Notes: generated by a model not told the origin, from the letters alone. 64,000 bases of DNA from Candidatus Woesearchaeota archaeon (GCA_016187465.1 JACPJQ010000003.1:124001-188000), one strand, 5' to 3'; numbered from the stretch's first letter, positions 27,671 through 35,856 are shown. A program made the numbers and translations.

Positions 27671-28038
27671 ATAAACCAGTTAGGGTAATTCTTCTTGACG
27701 AAGCTGATTCCGAGTACAAAAAACTGAATGAGGTAGTTGGACAGCAAATAAAAGAAGGCAAAGATAATACAGATGAAATGCAATTGCTTCGTTCAATAAA
27801 ACAGAAAATTGATTTTGTCAAAGCTAATCCTTTCTATGGAGACAACATTGCGAAAGGACTTATCCCAAAAGAGTATGCCGTGAAATATAATGCAAAAAAT
27901 CTATGGAGAGTTGAATTGACGAATTATTGGAGGATGTTATACACCATAAAAGGTGATCAAGTAGAGGTCATTTGCTTTGTTCTTGATATAATTGACCATC
28001 AAGAGTATGATAAGAAGTTTGGATATAAGAAAAAATAA
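27667..28038 (+). CDS. RelE/ParE-like toxin (copy 1)
   Basis: 123 residues. The C-terminal half (AKNLWRVELTNYWRMLYTIKG, then VICFVLDIIDHQEYDKKFGY) is the RelE-fold pattern of strands ending in the DH-x-x-Y-x-x-x-F motif. RelE-fold toxins cut mRNA at the ribosome or poison gyrase. A paralogue is at 29782-30162 with the same length and motifs. Overlaps the antitoxin-like gene by 4 bp. Confidence 0.78.
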   Translation: MNKPVRVILLDEADSEYKKLNEVVGQQIKEGKDNTDEMQLLRSIKQKIDFVKANPFYGDNIAKGLIPKEYAVKYNAKNLWRVELTNYWRMLYTIKGDQVEVICFVLDIIDHQEYDKKFGYKKK

Positions 28039-28056
28039 TTATCAGAATTATTGAAT

Positions 28057-28518
28057 ATGAAAACCAAACAAAAATTCTTAAAATTTTTTAATATTTATTA
28101 TATTTTAGTTTTATTTCTTGGTTTAGATTCACTTTACAATCATTTTTCTAATCCAATTAAAGTAAGCCAAGCATATTTTATGAGATTTAACTTAATGACA
28201 TATTTAATGTTCTTTATATCAATTATCATAGTTTTGCTGAGTATAATCTCTGTTAGAATATCACTAAAAAATAACTTGAAAAGAATCACTTTGATTTATC
28301 CAATATACAATATTCTATTTTTTGTAGTCTGGTTAACTCTTATACCAATCTTAATATATTTGTATTATATCCATAGTCCTGTTGAAGTTTCTTTATCTTT
28401 AATTGATAATATTTCACGTTATGATTATTTTAGCTATTTCTTTGATGTAATTTTTTCAGTTTATATGTTGGTTAGGTTGAATAAAAATGTGCAGATATTT
28501 AAAAATCCTATTACATAG
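28057..28518 (+). CDS. Four-helix membrane protein, unknown
   Basis: 153 residues from the ATG at 28057 (an in-frame TTG is two codons earlier). Four hydrophobic segments are visible: IYYILVLFLGLDSLY, LMFFISIIIVLLSIISV, ILFFVVWLTLIPILIYLYY and YFFDVIFSVYMLVRL. It is 18 bp after the toxin gene, so it probably shares the transcript. It has no recognised domain. AT content is high even by the standards of the window. Confidence 0.6.
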   Translation: MKTKQKFLKFFNIYYILVLFLGLDSLYNHFSNPIKVSQAYFMRFNLMTYLMFFISIIIVLLSIISVRISLKNNLKRITLIYPIYNILFFVVWLTLIPILIYLYYIHSPVEVSLSLIDNISRYDYFSYFFDVIFSVYMLVRLNKNVQIFKNPIT

Positions 28519-28571
28519 ACAAATCCGTTTTTTGAGTGTGCCCCTTTCCGTCCGTAGCTCCCGAAAAAATT

Positions 28572-28602
28572 GAATATAACGTATGCGATTCTTGTTAAAA
28601 TC
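28572..28602 (+). repeat. Array junction S2 (attC-like)
   Basis: GAATATAAC-GTATGCGATTCTT-GTTAAAATC. The 13-nt spacer has the same length as in S1 and shares its first eight bases, GTATGCGA. The inner palindrome of S1 is lost here. Confidence 0.65.
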
Positions 28603-29337
28603 TTTTTCCATACGAAGTGTGGGAAAACTGCGTCCGCAAAGTTGAGTTTGAGTTTTTTAATAAAATTCTTGTAGAAGCTTACAACCCTTCCAGGTGAAGC
28701 CTCTTGCAGCTTGTGTCAATGGCCTTATTGTAAGAACTAGATGCACCAATTCTGCTTTTACTCGTACAGGTAAGGGAAGGTGTTATTACCGCATTTGCCT
28801 GTAAATTGTGTTACATAGTAACCTGATCCCAATTCACATAAATTAACTTTTTCTACTTTTCCACTCCCACATAAATCAGTGACTGCTGGAAAATTACTAA
28901 CAATGTGAGAAGATGGCATTTTCATACAGGTATCAAAAAGTTTCTCCCCACTCCTTGGTTTTAATGTAATCCATGTTGGCCCCATAACGAGGATGTCATA
29001 GCATGGCCTGTCCATAATTGAAAAACATTCTGGGCGATGGATAAAGTATGGATGAATGTTAAATGCTCCAGTTATTGCATTGTCACTATTTAATGATGCA
29101 GAGACACCTGCTACTTTGCCATTGTACAAAACAATTAAACCTACAACAGCCACTATAGCAACTATTCCAAGAACTCCATAATTGGTGTAATCTTTGCCTT
29201 CGGCGATTTTAATACCTCTTTTTCAAATCAAGCCAAAATATTATATCTTTAATAATACTCATATAAATAATTATCGTTTTTGATTTATGTGACCCCAAAG
29301 TAAAAAACTCAAACTCAATTGAACGTATGCGCATACG
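28595..29337 (+). mobile_element. Cassette C2 with one secreted or pilin-like gene
   Basis: Between S2 and S3. The inner terminal inverted repeat is 18 bp and perfect (TTGAGTTTGAGTTTTTTA at 28642-28659, complement at 29301-29318). The left end has the same order of hairpins as C1: TTTTTCCA-TACGAAGTG-TGGGAAAA and CTGCGTCCGCAAAG. The outer arms GTTAAAATC/AATTGAAC match poorly, the weakest of the set. Confidence 0.6.
28758..29153 (-). CDS. Small membrane-anchored protein, possibly pilin-like
   Basis: 131 residues from a GTG at 29153. In-frame coding continues upstream for about 23 codons (KRGIKIAEGKDYTNYGVLGIVAI) to a TGA without an ATG/GTG/TTG, so the true start may be an ATT at about 29222. 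With that extension it has one N-terminal membrane helix (GVLGIVAIVAVVGLIVLYNG) preceded by a short basic segment, like type IV pilin-like proteins. The outer part has six or seven Cys residues. Sole gene in cassette C2. Confidence 0.55.
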   Translation of the reverse strand: MAVVGLIVLYNGKVAGVSASLNSDNAITGAFNIHPYFIHRPECFSIMDRPCYDILVMGPTWITLKPRSGEKLFDTCMKMPSSHIVSNFPAVTDLCGSGKVEKVNLCELGSGYYVTQFTGKCGNNTFPYLYE

Positions 29338-29345
29338 TTATATTC
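29321..29345 (+). repeat. Array junction S3 (attC-like)
   Basis: GAAC-GTATGC-GCATAC-GTTATATTC: a perfect 18-bp palindrome core (AACGTATGCGCATACGTT). The right arm GTTATATTC is complementary to the left arm of S4 (GAATATAAC). The gene-free stretch around it (29154-29521) also holds the cassette hairpins and the promoter of the next pair. Confidence 0.7.
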
Positions 29346-29521
29346 TTTTTCGGTTACGCAGTTCCGAAAAACTTCGTCCGAAGAGTTTGAATTGCGGTAA
29401 ATCCATAAAATCGAGCGATAGCGAGACTATCTATTAAGACGACAAAGAGGCGAATAACCGAAAGATATTTATATAAGTTTATATATCTAATTGTATAGAA
29501 GTATATAAATTGGTGATTAAA

Positions 29522-29785
29522 ATGCAAGAATCAGAAATAATTCATTACCCAAACCTTAAAACTGTGCTTATGGTAGAAGAAGTTCTACAAAAAGCCAATA
29601 AGCCACTTACAAGAGAGCAATTAAAGAATAAAATGAAGAAGCAAATAATGCACCAAACTCTTAATGTTATCTTAAAGTACCTTGAAGATAGCGGAAAGAT
29701 AATTGATGGCAGAAAGGGAATAGTCTGGATTTACAATCCCAGCGCCAAGCTAGATATAGCTATAAAAGAGGGTGTTGAATTGTGA
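29522..29785 (+). CDS. Small winged-helix protein, probable antitoxin (copy 2)
   Basis: 87 residues from the ATG at 29522 (an upstream in-frame start at 29510 is possible). Paralogue of 27389-27670: NLKTVLMVEEVLQ, QLKNKMKKQIMHQTLNVILK, SGKIIDGRKGIVWIY. TATA-like sequences precede it. The stop overlaps the next gene's GTG start by 4 bp. Confidence 0.7.
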   Translation: MQESEIIHYPNLKTVLMVEEVLQKANKPLTREQLKNKMKKQIMHQTLNVILKYLEDSGKIIDGRKGIVWIYNPSAKLDIAIKEGVEL

Positions 29786-30162
29786 CTTTTAAAGGAAAGC
29801 CAGTTAAGGTTGTAATTACAGGTGACGCTAAAGAGGAGCTTGAAGAGTTAAATAAAATTGTAGGTGAAGAAATTTCAAGAGGAATAACCAGTAGCGACCA
29901 TCAAACATTGCTAAATTCTATAAAACAAAAGATTGAATTTCTGAAAGACAATCCTGAATATGGTATTCATATTCCAAAAGATAGGATTCCTAAAGAGTAT
30001 ATTATGAAATATGATGTCAATAACTTATGGAAAGTCAATCTTTCAGGAGCTTGGAGAATGATATACACAATAAGAGGCAGTGAAGTTGATATTATTTCTT
30101 TGATTTTGGATATTCTGAATCATAGGGATTATGAGAGGAAGTTTGGGTATAGAAAGAGTTAA
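29782..30162 (+). CDS. RelE/ParE-like toxin (copy 2)
   Basis: 126 residues from a GTG start. Same architecture as 27667-28038: NLWKVNLSGAWRMIYTIRGS and LILDILNHRDYERKFGY at the end. The two toxins share the RIPKEY/LIPKEY segment. Divergence is large enough that each probably pairs only with its own antitoxin, which is inference. Confidence 0.78.
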   Translation: MTFKGKPVKVVITGDAKEELEELNKIVGEEISRGITSSDHQTLLNSIKQKIEFLKDNPEYGIHIPKDRIPKEYIMKYDVNNLWKVNLSGAWRMIYTIRGSEVDIISLILDILNHRDYERKFGYRKS

Positions 30163-30168
30163 TTTATT

Positions 30169-30930
30169 TTATGAAATTGGAGCATTATTTTCTTTTTCTA
30201 TGTTGATCTCTGCTACACAACTATCATGTATTTTTTTATTCTTTATATTTTTGCAAAATTCTTGATCTTTCCATTCAAGACCATAGCTTTTCCATGTTAA
30301 ATCTTCCCTGATATTCGAAACATGATACAAAGTAAAAGATAAAAAAATCAACGCTATAATTCCAATGATTAAGTACTTCATAATTTTTTTCTTGTTTTTT
30401 AGATAAAATGCAATAATTTGCTTAAAATTTGGAACAACAAACCCTATTAAAAAACCCTCAATTGAAAATATAAGTGAAGTTAATGCAATTGTAAGGCTAT
30501 CTGGAGGATGGTCAATAAGAGGCCAAAATAAATTTAGGAATGGAATAGAGAAAACAGAAGCTGGAAACATCAAAATGAAATAGCCTATACCCCTCAACAT
30601 GCCTCCAGCACTTACAGAGGGAGCAGCAAATAAGCTGTATATAAAACAAATTAATGCACCTCTAAATGCATATTTAGTAATAAATGTAATTTTTGGTTGT
30701 TTTTGTAACTCATTCAAAGAAATTTTTTTAACATTCTTGTTTGTTATCTTTATATCCAAAATAAGTCCTACTGCAGTTAATAGCAGTGGAAGTATGAGTA
30801 ACAGAATTATTGGCCATGAACTTATCCAAATTGAATAATTACCTTCTAATTCTACAATTACAATGCGATATACAAGTAGAGCAAGACCTAAAATTAATCC
30901 CGTCCATGTCCAAATATACCTTCTTTCCAT
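30169..30930 (-). CDS. Polytopic membrane protein, unknown
   Basis: 253 residues with about six hydrophobic segments, for example WTGLILGLALLVYRIVIV, IILLLILPLLLTAVGLIL, GIGYFILMFPASVFSI and YLIIGIIALIFLSFTLYHV, then a hydrophilic C terminus with two Cys (FCKNIKN, DSCVAEI). Last gene of cassette C3, convergent with the toxin gene. No family recognised. Confidence 0.62.
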   Translation of the reverse strand: MERRYIWTWTGLILGLALLVYRIVIVELEGNYSIWISSWPIILLLILPLLLTAVGLILDIKITNKNVKKISLNELQKQPKITFITKYAFRGALICFIYSLFAAPSVSAGGMLRGIGYFILMFPASVFSIPFLNLFWPLIDHPPDSLTIALTSLIFSIEGFLIGFVVPNFKQIIAFYLKNKKKIMKYLIIGIIALIFLSFTLYHVSNIREDLTWKSYGLEWKDQEFCKNIKNKKIHDSCVAEINIEKENNAPIS

Positions 30931-31091
30931 TACGGCATTATAATGAAAAGTGTATATATTTAATTATTACGTAATTTTAGCAAATTTTTGACTAAATTAA
31001 TCATTAATAAATTCAGTTTATTCCTAATTGAAAACACTTTTTATCTCGCCTCTTTGTCGTCTTTTTTATAATATTTACCGCAATTCAAATT

Positions 31092-31249
31092 GAATATAAC
31101 GTATGCCGTTTGGCGAAGTCGCATTTTTCCTCGAAAACGGCAACCCATGTTTTCAGAGCTGAAAAATGCGATTTGGGTGTAAGAATTTGAGAAGGATGCC
31201 TTTAGAGTAGAGGCTCAAATTCTGAAACCGCTAAACGGCTGTTCAATTC
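31092..31249 (+). repeat. Array junction S4: 158-bp attC-like folded hairpin
   Basis: GAATATAAC-GTAT-GCCGTTTGGCG ... CGCTAAACGGC-T-GTTCAATTC. The 11-bp outer stem is perfect apart from one G-T pair. Inside are GCATTTTTC/GAAAAATGC (31121, 31161), GAAAAC/GTTTTC with the loop GGCAACCCA, and GAATTTGAG/CTCAAATTC (31183, 31214) closing a loop with CCTTTAGAGTAGAGG. The same plan with different stem bases recurs in S5. Confidence 0.75.
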
Positions 31250-31738
31250 GTCGCCAGTTACGAACGAAGTGGAGTTCTGGCGACCTGCGAAGCAGAGTTT
31301 CAAATTTTCTATCGAGTCTTACAGCAAGCACGAAGTGCCATCTGTAACGTAAAACATTCAGCAACAACAATGGCGGCGAATCGAATGCAGAGGATTTTTC
31401 AGTTACGAAGTTCTGAAAAATCCTTTGTGAGTAGCATTTCGCAAAGAAATGCGTGTTTGCCTGCCATTATTGTTGTTGCTGTAAGCTATATTTTATAGAC
31501 AATAAAGAAAATTTGAAATTGAATTGAACATATGCCATTAACCGAAGTTTTTTCCCTCCAAAATTTTCCCTCGTGAGCAAAAATTCCCTCGAAAAATTAG
31601 GCAACCCAAATTTTTCAGAGCTGGAATTTTTGCGAACAGAGATGGAAAATTTTGAGAGCTGGAAAAAATTTGGACGGAGAAAAATGAGAAGGAAACCTTT
31701 AGAGTAGAGGCTCATTTTTCGTAGTCGGTTAATGGCTG
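31242..31738 (+). mobile_element. Cassette C4, without a protein-coding gene
   Basis: Outer arms GTTCAATTC / GAATTGAAC (31241 and 31521) are perfect complements. Inner inverted repeats are TTTCAAATTTTCT (31298, partner 31506) and CAGCAACAACAAT (31359, partner near 31469). Between them is only about 80 bp, holding hairpins GGATTTTTCAG-TTACGAAGTT-CTGAAAAATCC and GCATTTCGCAAAGAAATGC. No ORF of credible size exists on either strand. The left end has the GTCGCCAG/CTGGCGAC and CTGCGAAGCAG hairpins of the other cassettes. It may encode an RNA or be an empty or eroded cassette. Confidence 0.6.
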
Positions 31739-31745
31739 TTCACTG
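31521..31745 (+). repeat. Array junction S5: 225-bp attC-like folded hairpin
   Basis: GAATTGAAC-ATAT-GCCATTAACCGA ... TCGGTTAATGGC-T-GTTCACTG: a perfect 12-bp stem with the same 4-nt/1-nt spacers as S4 but a different sequence. Inside, nested stems include CCAAAATTTTCC/GGAAAATTTTG, GCAAAAATTCC/GGAATTTTTGC and GAAAAATT/AATTTTTC with the same GGCAACCCA loop. AAAATGAG/CTCATTTT then closes the same CCTTTAGAGTAGAGG loop as in S4. Confidence 0.75.
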
Positions 31746-32120
31746 AACCGACCCCTACGAAGTGGGGGGAGGGGAGTATGACGCAGACTTTTCCCTCGAA
31801 AACCGTAGCGATAGCGGAGGTTTTCAGAGATGGAAAAGTCGAGTAATATTTGTAGTAACATTAATAGATAGATATTGAGCGACAGCGAGGGTATACTTTA
31901 GCAAAGAGGCACGTTAGCGTTAGGAATCGGGGGGCGTTTAGTCCGTTTATAGTCCGTAGAATCGGGGGCTCATTTTTGGCTATTCTGAGGGGTTCGGAGG
32001 CGAAGAATAGCCTTAATTCAATTATTATTAGTTTTAATTCACTTATTTTATATCTCTATTCCTAGACGACAACCGAAAGATTTAAATATCTATTAATATT
32101 TTCTAGATATTGATTTATAT

Positions 32121-32333
32121 ATGGCAGGCAAAAAGGTATTATTGACATTGAACCCTGAAATGTATGCAGAACTGGAAGGCTATGCAAAAGCCAATTTTAT
32201 GACAATGCAGGAATTGATTACAAACACATTGAGGAAATGTGTATTGTATGCTGCTGAAGCGAAGAAAGGCAAGGCAGGTAGGCCTCCAAAAGTGGATGAG
32301 CCTTTTCTGGAGTATTTTTCAAGAAAGAGGTGA
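32121..32333 (+). CDS. Small DNA-binding protein, ribbon-helix-helix-like
   Basis: 70 residues: strand KKVLLTLNPEMYAELEGYAK then helices MTMQELITNTLRKCVLYA and a basic tail AKKGKAGRPPKVDE. The strand-helix-helix layout is that of RHH regulators. First gene of the C5 operon, so it may control it. A TATA-like TTTAAATA lies about 35 bp upstream. Confidence 0.6.
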   Translation: MAGKKVLLTLNPEMYAELEGYAKANFMTMQELITNTLRKCVLYAAEAKKGKAGRPPKVDEPFLEYFSRKR

Positions 32334-32335
32334 TT

Positions 32336-32620
32336 ATGATGAATGAGTTAGTTTTGGCTGGGCTGTTAGGTGGAGTTGGTGGCTTAACTAGAGGAGTTGT
32401 AGGGCTTCTGAAAGCATTGGCTCTGAAAAGAAAAATCCTTTGGAGTTATTGGGCTATTACTGTAACAATTGCCATGATTATTGGTGTTTTTACTGGAATT
32501 GTGTTCAATTTTGATCCCAGATTAAGCTTGTTGGCTGGATATGCTGGGACTGATATATTGGAGGGAATATATAAGTCGTTTAAGACTGAGAAGGTTATGG
32601 TCGTGCCGAGTAAAAAGTAA
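32336..32620 (+). CDS. Small membrane protein, unknown
   Basis: 94 residues from the ATG at 32336 (GTG 32330 is possible). Two or three hydrophobic segments: LVLAGLLGGVGGLTRGVVGLL, WAITVTIAMIIGVFTGIVF and LSLLAGYAGTDILEG. The Gly-rich first helix and AGYAGTDILEGIYKSF are reminiscent of small phage- or element-encoded membrane proteins. It overlaps or abuts the preceding gene. A T-rich tract follows the stop. Confidence 0.55.
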   Translation: MMNELVLAGLLGGVGGLTRGVVGLLKALALKRKILWSYWAITVTIAMIIGVFTGIVFNFDPRLSLLAGYAGTDILEGIYKSFKTEKVMVVPSKK

Positions 32621-32621
32621 A

Positions 32622-32645
32622 GATACTTTTTCTTTTATTTTTTAA
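32622..32645 (+). terminator. T-rich tract after the small membrane protein gene
   Basis: TACTTTTTCTTTTATTTTTTAA follows the stop by a few bases, a plausible archaeal terminator separating the first two small genes from the restriction operon. Confidence 0.4.
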
Positions 32646-32692
32646 GAAATATTTATAAGTATGTGTATATATTTCCAATTAGGTGGGGTGGA

Positions 32693-32845
32693 ATGGCAAC
32701 AAAAAACATCACTTTGAAAGTAAAAGCTGAACTTTACGATAAATATAGGGAAATCTGTAAAAAAGAGGGCTGGATTGTATCTCGCCAGTTTGAGAAGTGC
32801 ATGGAAGCAGAACTGGATAAAAGAGGGAAAGAAAATGCCAAATAA
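32693..32845 (+). CDS. Ribbon-helix-helix protein preceding hsdM
   Basis: 50 residues from the ATG at 32693, with GGTGGGGTGG just upstream: [20 protein letters not shown] then [20 protein letters not shown]. This is a compact RHH-like regulator or antitoxin-like peptide. Its last 11 bp overlap the hsdM start, so it is translationally coupled to the methylase gene and may regulate the restriction operon. Confidence 0.65.
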   Translation: MATKNITLKVKAELYDKYREICKKEGWIVSRQFEKCMEAELDKRGKENAK

Positions 32846-34409
32846 TGGTACTGATTTAGGCTTTGAAAAGAAACTTTGGCAAGCAGCGTATAAGCTTAGA
32901 GGCAACATGGATGCTGCTGAGTATAAGCACGTTGTTTTAGGTCTTATTTTCTTAAAATATATTTCTGATGCTTTCAAGGAAGTTTATGATGAAATCAAAA
33001 AGGACCCGCAAGGGGATCCTGAGGATATAGACGAATACAAAGCCAGAAACATTTTTTGGGTTCCTAAATTAGCAAGATGGGAACATTTGCAGAAAAATGC
33101 AAAACAGCCAACAATAGGCACAATCGTTGATGATGCTATGGATGCAATTGAAAAAGATAACCCCTCATTAAGAGGCGTTTTGCCCAAAGATTATGCTCGT
33201 CCCGCATTGGATAAATCGAGGTTAGGGGAATTAATAGATTTAGTCGGCTCGATAACTCTTGGAGATAGGGAAAACAGAAGCAAAGACATTCTTGGCAGAG
33301 TTTACGAATATTTCTTAGGCGAATTTGCAGCAGCAGAAGGAAAAAATGCCGGACAATTCTATACTCCTCGTTGTATTGTCAAAATTCTTGTAGAAATGCT
33401 TGAGCCATACAAAGGCAGAATATTTGACCCCTGTTGTGGAAGCGGTGGAATGTTTGTTCAGAGTGAAAAATTTGCAGAAGCCCATGGCGGAAAAATGGGT
33501 GATATTTCTATTTATGGACAGGAGAGCAATCAGACAACATGGAGACTATGCAAAATGAACCTTGCCCTCAGAAGAATTGATGGGAATATTCAATGGAATA
33601 GTGAAGGAAGTTTCCTAAATGATGCTCACAAGGACTTAAAAGCTGATTTTATCCTTGCTAATCCCCCATTCAACGATGAAGATTGGGGTTACTCAAAAAT
33701 ACAAGATGATATTCGCTGGAAATTTGGAAAACCTCCGAAAGGCGGCATGAGAAAAGACAAATCAGGAAATAAAGTATATGTTGATGGCGGAAATGCTAAC
33801 TTTGCATGGGTTTCGCATTTTATTCATCATTTAGCGCCGCATGGCTCTACTGGGTTTGTTCTTGCCAATGGCTCTTTATCTTCAAACACTTCTGGAGAAG
33901 GCGAGATAAGAAAAAATATTATAGAAGCAGATTTAGTTGATTGTATTGTTGCTTTGCCTAACCAATTATTCTATAATACCCAGATTCCTGCTTGCCTATG
34001 GTTTGTTACAAGAGATAAGAAAAACCATAAATTCAGAAATAGGAGTGGCGAAATTCTTTTTATTGATGCCAGAAAATTAGGATTAATGATTGACAGAAGC
34101 CACAAAGACCTTGCTGATGAGGATATCCAGCAAATAGCAAAAGCTTACCATTCATGGAGAGGCGAAGGCGAACCATACAAAGATGTTGATGGCTTCTGCA
34201 AATCTGCCAAACTTTCAGAGATACAAAAAAGAAGGCACGTTTTAACTCCTGGCATTTATGTAGGAACTGAAGAAATAGAAGAAGATGAAGCAGTTTTTGA
34301 AGAAAAAATGAAAACATTAACTTCAGAATTAACAATACACAGGGAAGAAGCCAAAAAGCTTGACTCGGAAATAAAAAAAAATCTGGAAGGGATTGGGTGG
34401 AAGGTTTAG
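32835..34409 (+). CDS. hsdM: Type I restriction-modification methyltransferase subunit
   Basis: 524 residues from [18 protein letters not shown] (ATG 32835). The N-terminal helical domain of HsdM ([20 protein letters not shown]) is followed by the SAM motif [11 protein letters not shown] and the catalytic ILANPPFND (N6-adenine NPPF motif), with [17 protein letters not shown] before them. M and S subunits methylate adenine at the recognition site, protecting host DNA. The C terminus is a helical tail for HsdS contact. Stop directly abuts the next gene. Confidence 0.95.
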   Translation: MPNNGTDLGFEKKLWQAAYKLRGNMDAAEYKHVVLGLIFLKYISDAFKEVYDEIKKDPQGDPEDIDEYKARNIFWVPKLARWEHLQKNAKQPTIGTIVDDAMDAIEKDNPSLRGVLPKDYARPALDKSRLGELIDLVGSITLGDRENRSKDILGRVYEYFLGEFAAAEGKNAGQFYTPRCIVKILVEMLEPYKGRIFDPCCGSGGMFVQSEKFAEAHGGKMGDISIYGQESNQTTWRLCKMNLALRRIDGNIQWNSEGSFLNDAHKDLKADFILANPPFNDEDWGYSKIQDDIRWKFGKPPKGGMRKDKSGNKVYVDGGNANFAWVSHFIHHLAPHGSTGFVLANGSLSSNTSGEGEIRKNIIEADLVDCIVALPNQLFYNTQIPACLWFVTRDKKNHKFRNRSGEILFIDARKLGLMIDRSHKDLADEDIQQIAKAYHSWRGEGEPYKDVDGFCKSAKLSEIQKRRHVLTPGIYVGTEEIEEDEAVFEEKMKTLTSELTIHREEAKKLDSEIKKNLEGIGWKV

Positions 34410-35360
34410 ATGGCACGTTTTAAATTAGTTCCTTACTCAATAAGAATTAGAAACAAACATTCAGACAAAAATTTAGATTTAACCAAGATCCCAACAAATA
34501 AAGGTGATGTGAGTTTCTTCACAATGTTTGAAAAATTATGCAAGGACTACAACTCAGACGTATATGAACGAAAAAAAGAGCAAAAGACTCTTTGCGTGGT
34601 TAATTCAGTACCAATTAACACTAAAAATATTATTTCTGGAACAATAAAATCAGGGGAATACGGATTTGAAGCAGATTTCTTTGATACTAAATTAAGAAAA
34701 AGGATGCAATCTGCAAGAAAGGAGGAATATTCAGAAGAACTTCCTTTTTTCTTTTTGTTTCATATACCTAAAAAAAATGTGGATATTGGTTTTATTATAT
34801 TAGAAAAATTTAAACAATATGGGATTAAGATAATTTTACAGAAAGTATTAACGGAGATACTAGAAAAACACAATAAAGACCTAATTATAGAGGTTAATCC
34901 TCTAATAAGCGAGAAACTTTTAAACATTTTAAAATCCTCTGAAAAGTTGATTGAAATAAAATTCCTAAAGAAAGAAGTTCCAAAAGATGTGGCAGATAAA
35001 AACCTCATAAAGAATTATGAAGATATCTCTGAGGAACACTCCTTTAAAATTAAAAGGAATAAAGAAATCATTTTGAATATAAAAGATGAAATCGAGAAGG
35101 CTTTAAAAAATGTTGATTACCCATATTCAGAAATTCAAAATGAAAAATACGATGAAGTAAGACTGATTGTAAAAAGAGATGGTACAACAAGCACAATTTC
35201 TTTAGAAGATGTCCCTCGTTTTAGAGAATGTATGCCCATAAGCCCAAAAACTAGCGATTTAGAAAGAGGTTTTCCTAAAGAAGCCTATCTTTACAATAAA
35301 TCTAAAGAATACCTTAACAATATTCTAAAAAGTTATGATGAAGAGGTAATGGAGGAGTAA
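34410..35360 (+). CDS. Unknown protein inside the type I restriction operon
   Basis: 316 residues, starts at the base after the hsdM stop. The N-terminal half is beta-rich (VPYSIRIRNK, SGTIKSGEYGFEADFF, ELPFFFLFHIPKKNVDIGFI, then a helix LEKFKQYGIKIILQKVLTEI). That pattern resembles DUF4747-like proteins, though I am unsure. The second half is charged and ends with SKEYLNNILKSYDEE. It is paired with a membrane protein (2-bp gap). The pair is not part of canonical hsdMSR and may be an added defence module. Confidence 0.5.
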   Translation: MARFKLVPYSIRIRNKHSDKNLDLTKIPTNKGDVSFFTMFEKLCKDYNSDVYERKKEQKTLCVVNSVPINTKNIISGTIKSGEYGFEADFFDTKLRKRMQSARKEEYSEELPFFFLFHIPKKNVDIGFIILEKFKQYGIKIILQKVLTEILEKHNKDLIIEVNPLISEKLLNILKSSEKLIEIKFLKKEVPKDVADKNLIKNYEDISEEHSFKIKRNKEIILNIKDEIEKALKNVDYPYSEIQNEKYDEVRLIVKRDGTTSTISLEDVPRFRECMPISPKTSDLERGFPKEAYLYNKSKEYLNNILKSYDEEVMEE

Positions 35361-35361
35361 A

Positions 35362-35856
35362 ATGTTCAGTCTGGTTAATGTTATACCTGCAATAAAAGAG
35401 CACTTTGTTACTTTAAAGAAAGACTCTTCAACATTCGGGATTATAGTTCTATTTTTTATACTGCCTTTGTTAATCTCGCTTTTATTTTTATGGCAGAAAA
35501 TTACTGCTTCTGAAAAGATACTAAATAGTCTTATAACTTCATTTGCAATTTTTATCGGATTAATAATAAATTTGCTTGTACTTTTAATTGATAGAAAAAA
35601 AGGGAAGGAAGGAGTAAAGAAGCAACTTATAGAACATTTATCTTATAACTCAATATACGAATTGGTAATCGGTCTTATTGTGCTGTTTATTTCAATTATC
35701 TTTTTAGCAATTCAAGAAAAAATAAATAGTTACTTGACATATACTCTAAGTTTTATTTTATTTTTCCTTGTTTTTAATTTCATAATAACTTTATTAATGA
35801 TAGCTAAACGATTTTTTGTCCTATTCAAAAATAACTTTGATGAGCAAAATGGATAA
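35362..35856 (+). CDS. Four-helix membrane protein inside the restriction operon
   Basis: 164 residues with four predicted transmembrane helices: FGIIVLFFILPLLISLLFLW, LITSFAIFIGLIINLLVLLI, ELVIGLIVLFISIIFLAI and YTLSFILFFLVFNFIITLLMI. There is a basic cytoplasmic loop, DRKKGKEGVKKQ. It is 2 bp after the 316-aa protein and overlaps the hsdS start by 17 bp. A membrane effector partner of the preceding gene is a reasonable guess, not shown. Confidence 0.58.
   Translation: MFSLVNVIPAIKEHFVTLKKDSSTFGIIVLFFILPLLISLLFLWQKITASEKILNSLITSFAIFIGLIINLLVLLIDRKKGKEGVKKQLIEHLSYNSIYELVIGLIVLFISIIFLAIQEKINSYLTYTLSFILFFLVFNFIITLLMIAKRFFVLFKNNFDEQNG

Larger units (their letters stand above)
27187..28594 (+). 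mobile_element. Cassette C1: toxin/antitoxin pair plus membrane protein
   Basis: Starts (G)TTATATTC and ends GAATATAAC-GTATGCGATTCTT-G, exact complements. Inner inverted repeats are AAGGAGCACACTCAAAAC (27301) and its partner at 28527-28547. The left end has a stem TTTGCCAG/CTGGTAAA (27195-27229) whose loop includes TTACGA and GGAGTT, then the hairpin CTTCGTCCGAAG. Three genes, all on the plus strand. Confidence 0.65.
29338..31241 (+). mobile_element. Cassette C3: second toxin/antitoxin pair plus membrane protein
   Basis: Outer arms GTTATATTC and GAATATAAC are perfect complements. Two inner inverted repeats are also perfect: TTTGAATTGCGGTAAAT (29386, partner 31073-31089) and AAGACGACAAAGAGGCGA (29436, partner 31046-31063). 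The left copy is displaced by an inserted pair of hairpins, TTTTTCGG-TTACGCAGTT-CCGAAAAA and CTTCGTCCGAAG. The right end carries the long hairpin of S4. Confidence 0.7.

Noticed and set aside
31467-31715. 82-codon minus-strand ORF across junction S5
   Set aside because: It runs through the folded inverted repeats, and its sequence is explained by the palindromic stems, not by coding constraint.
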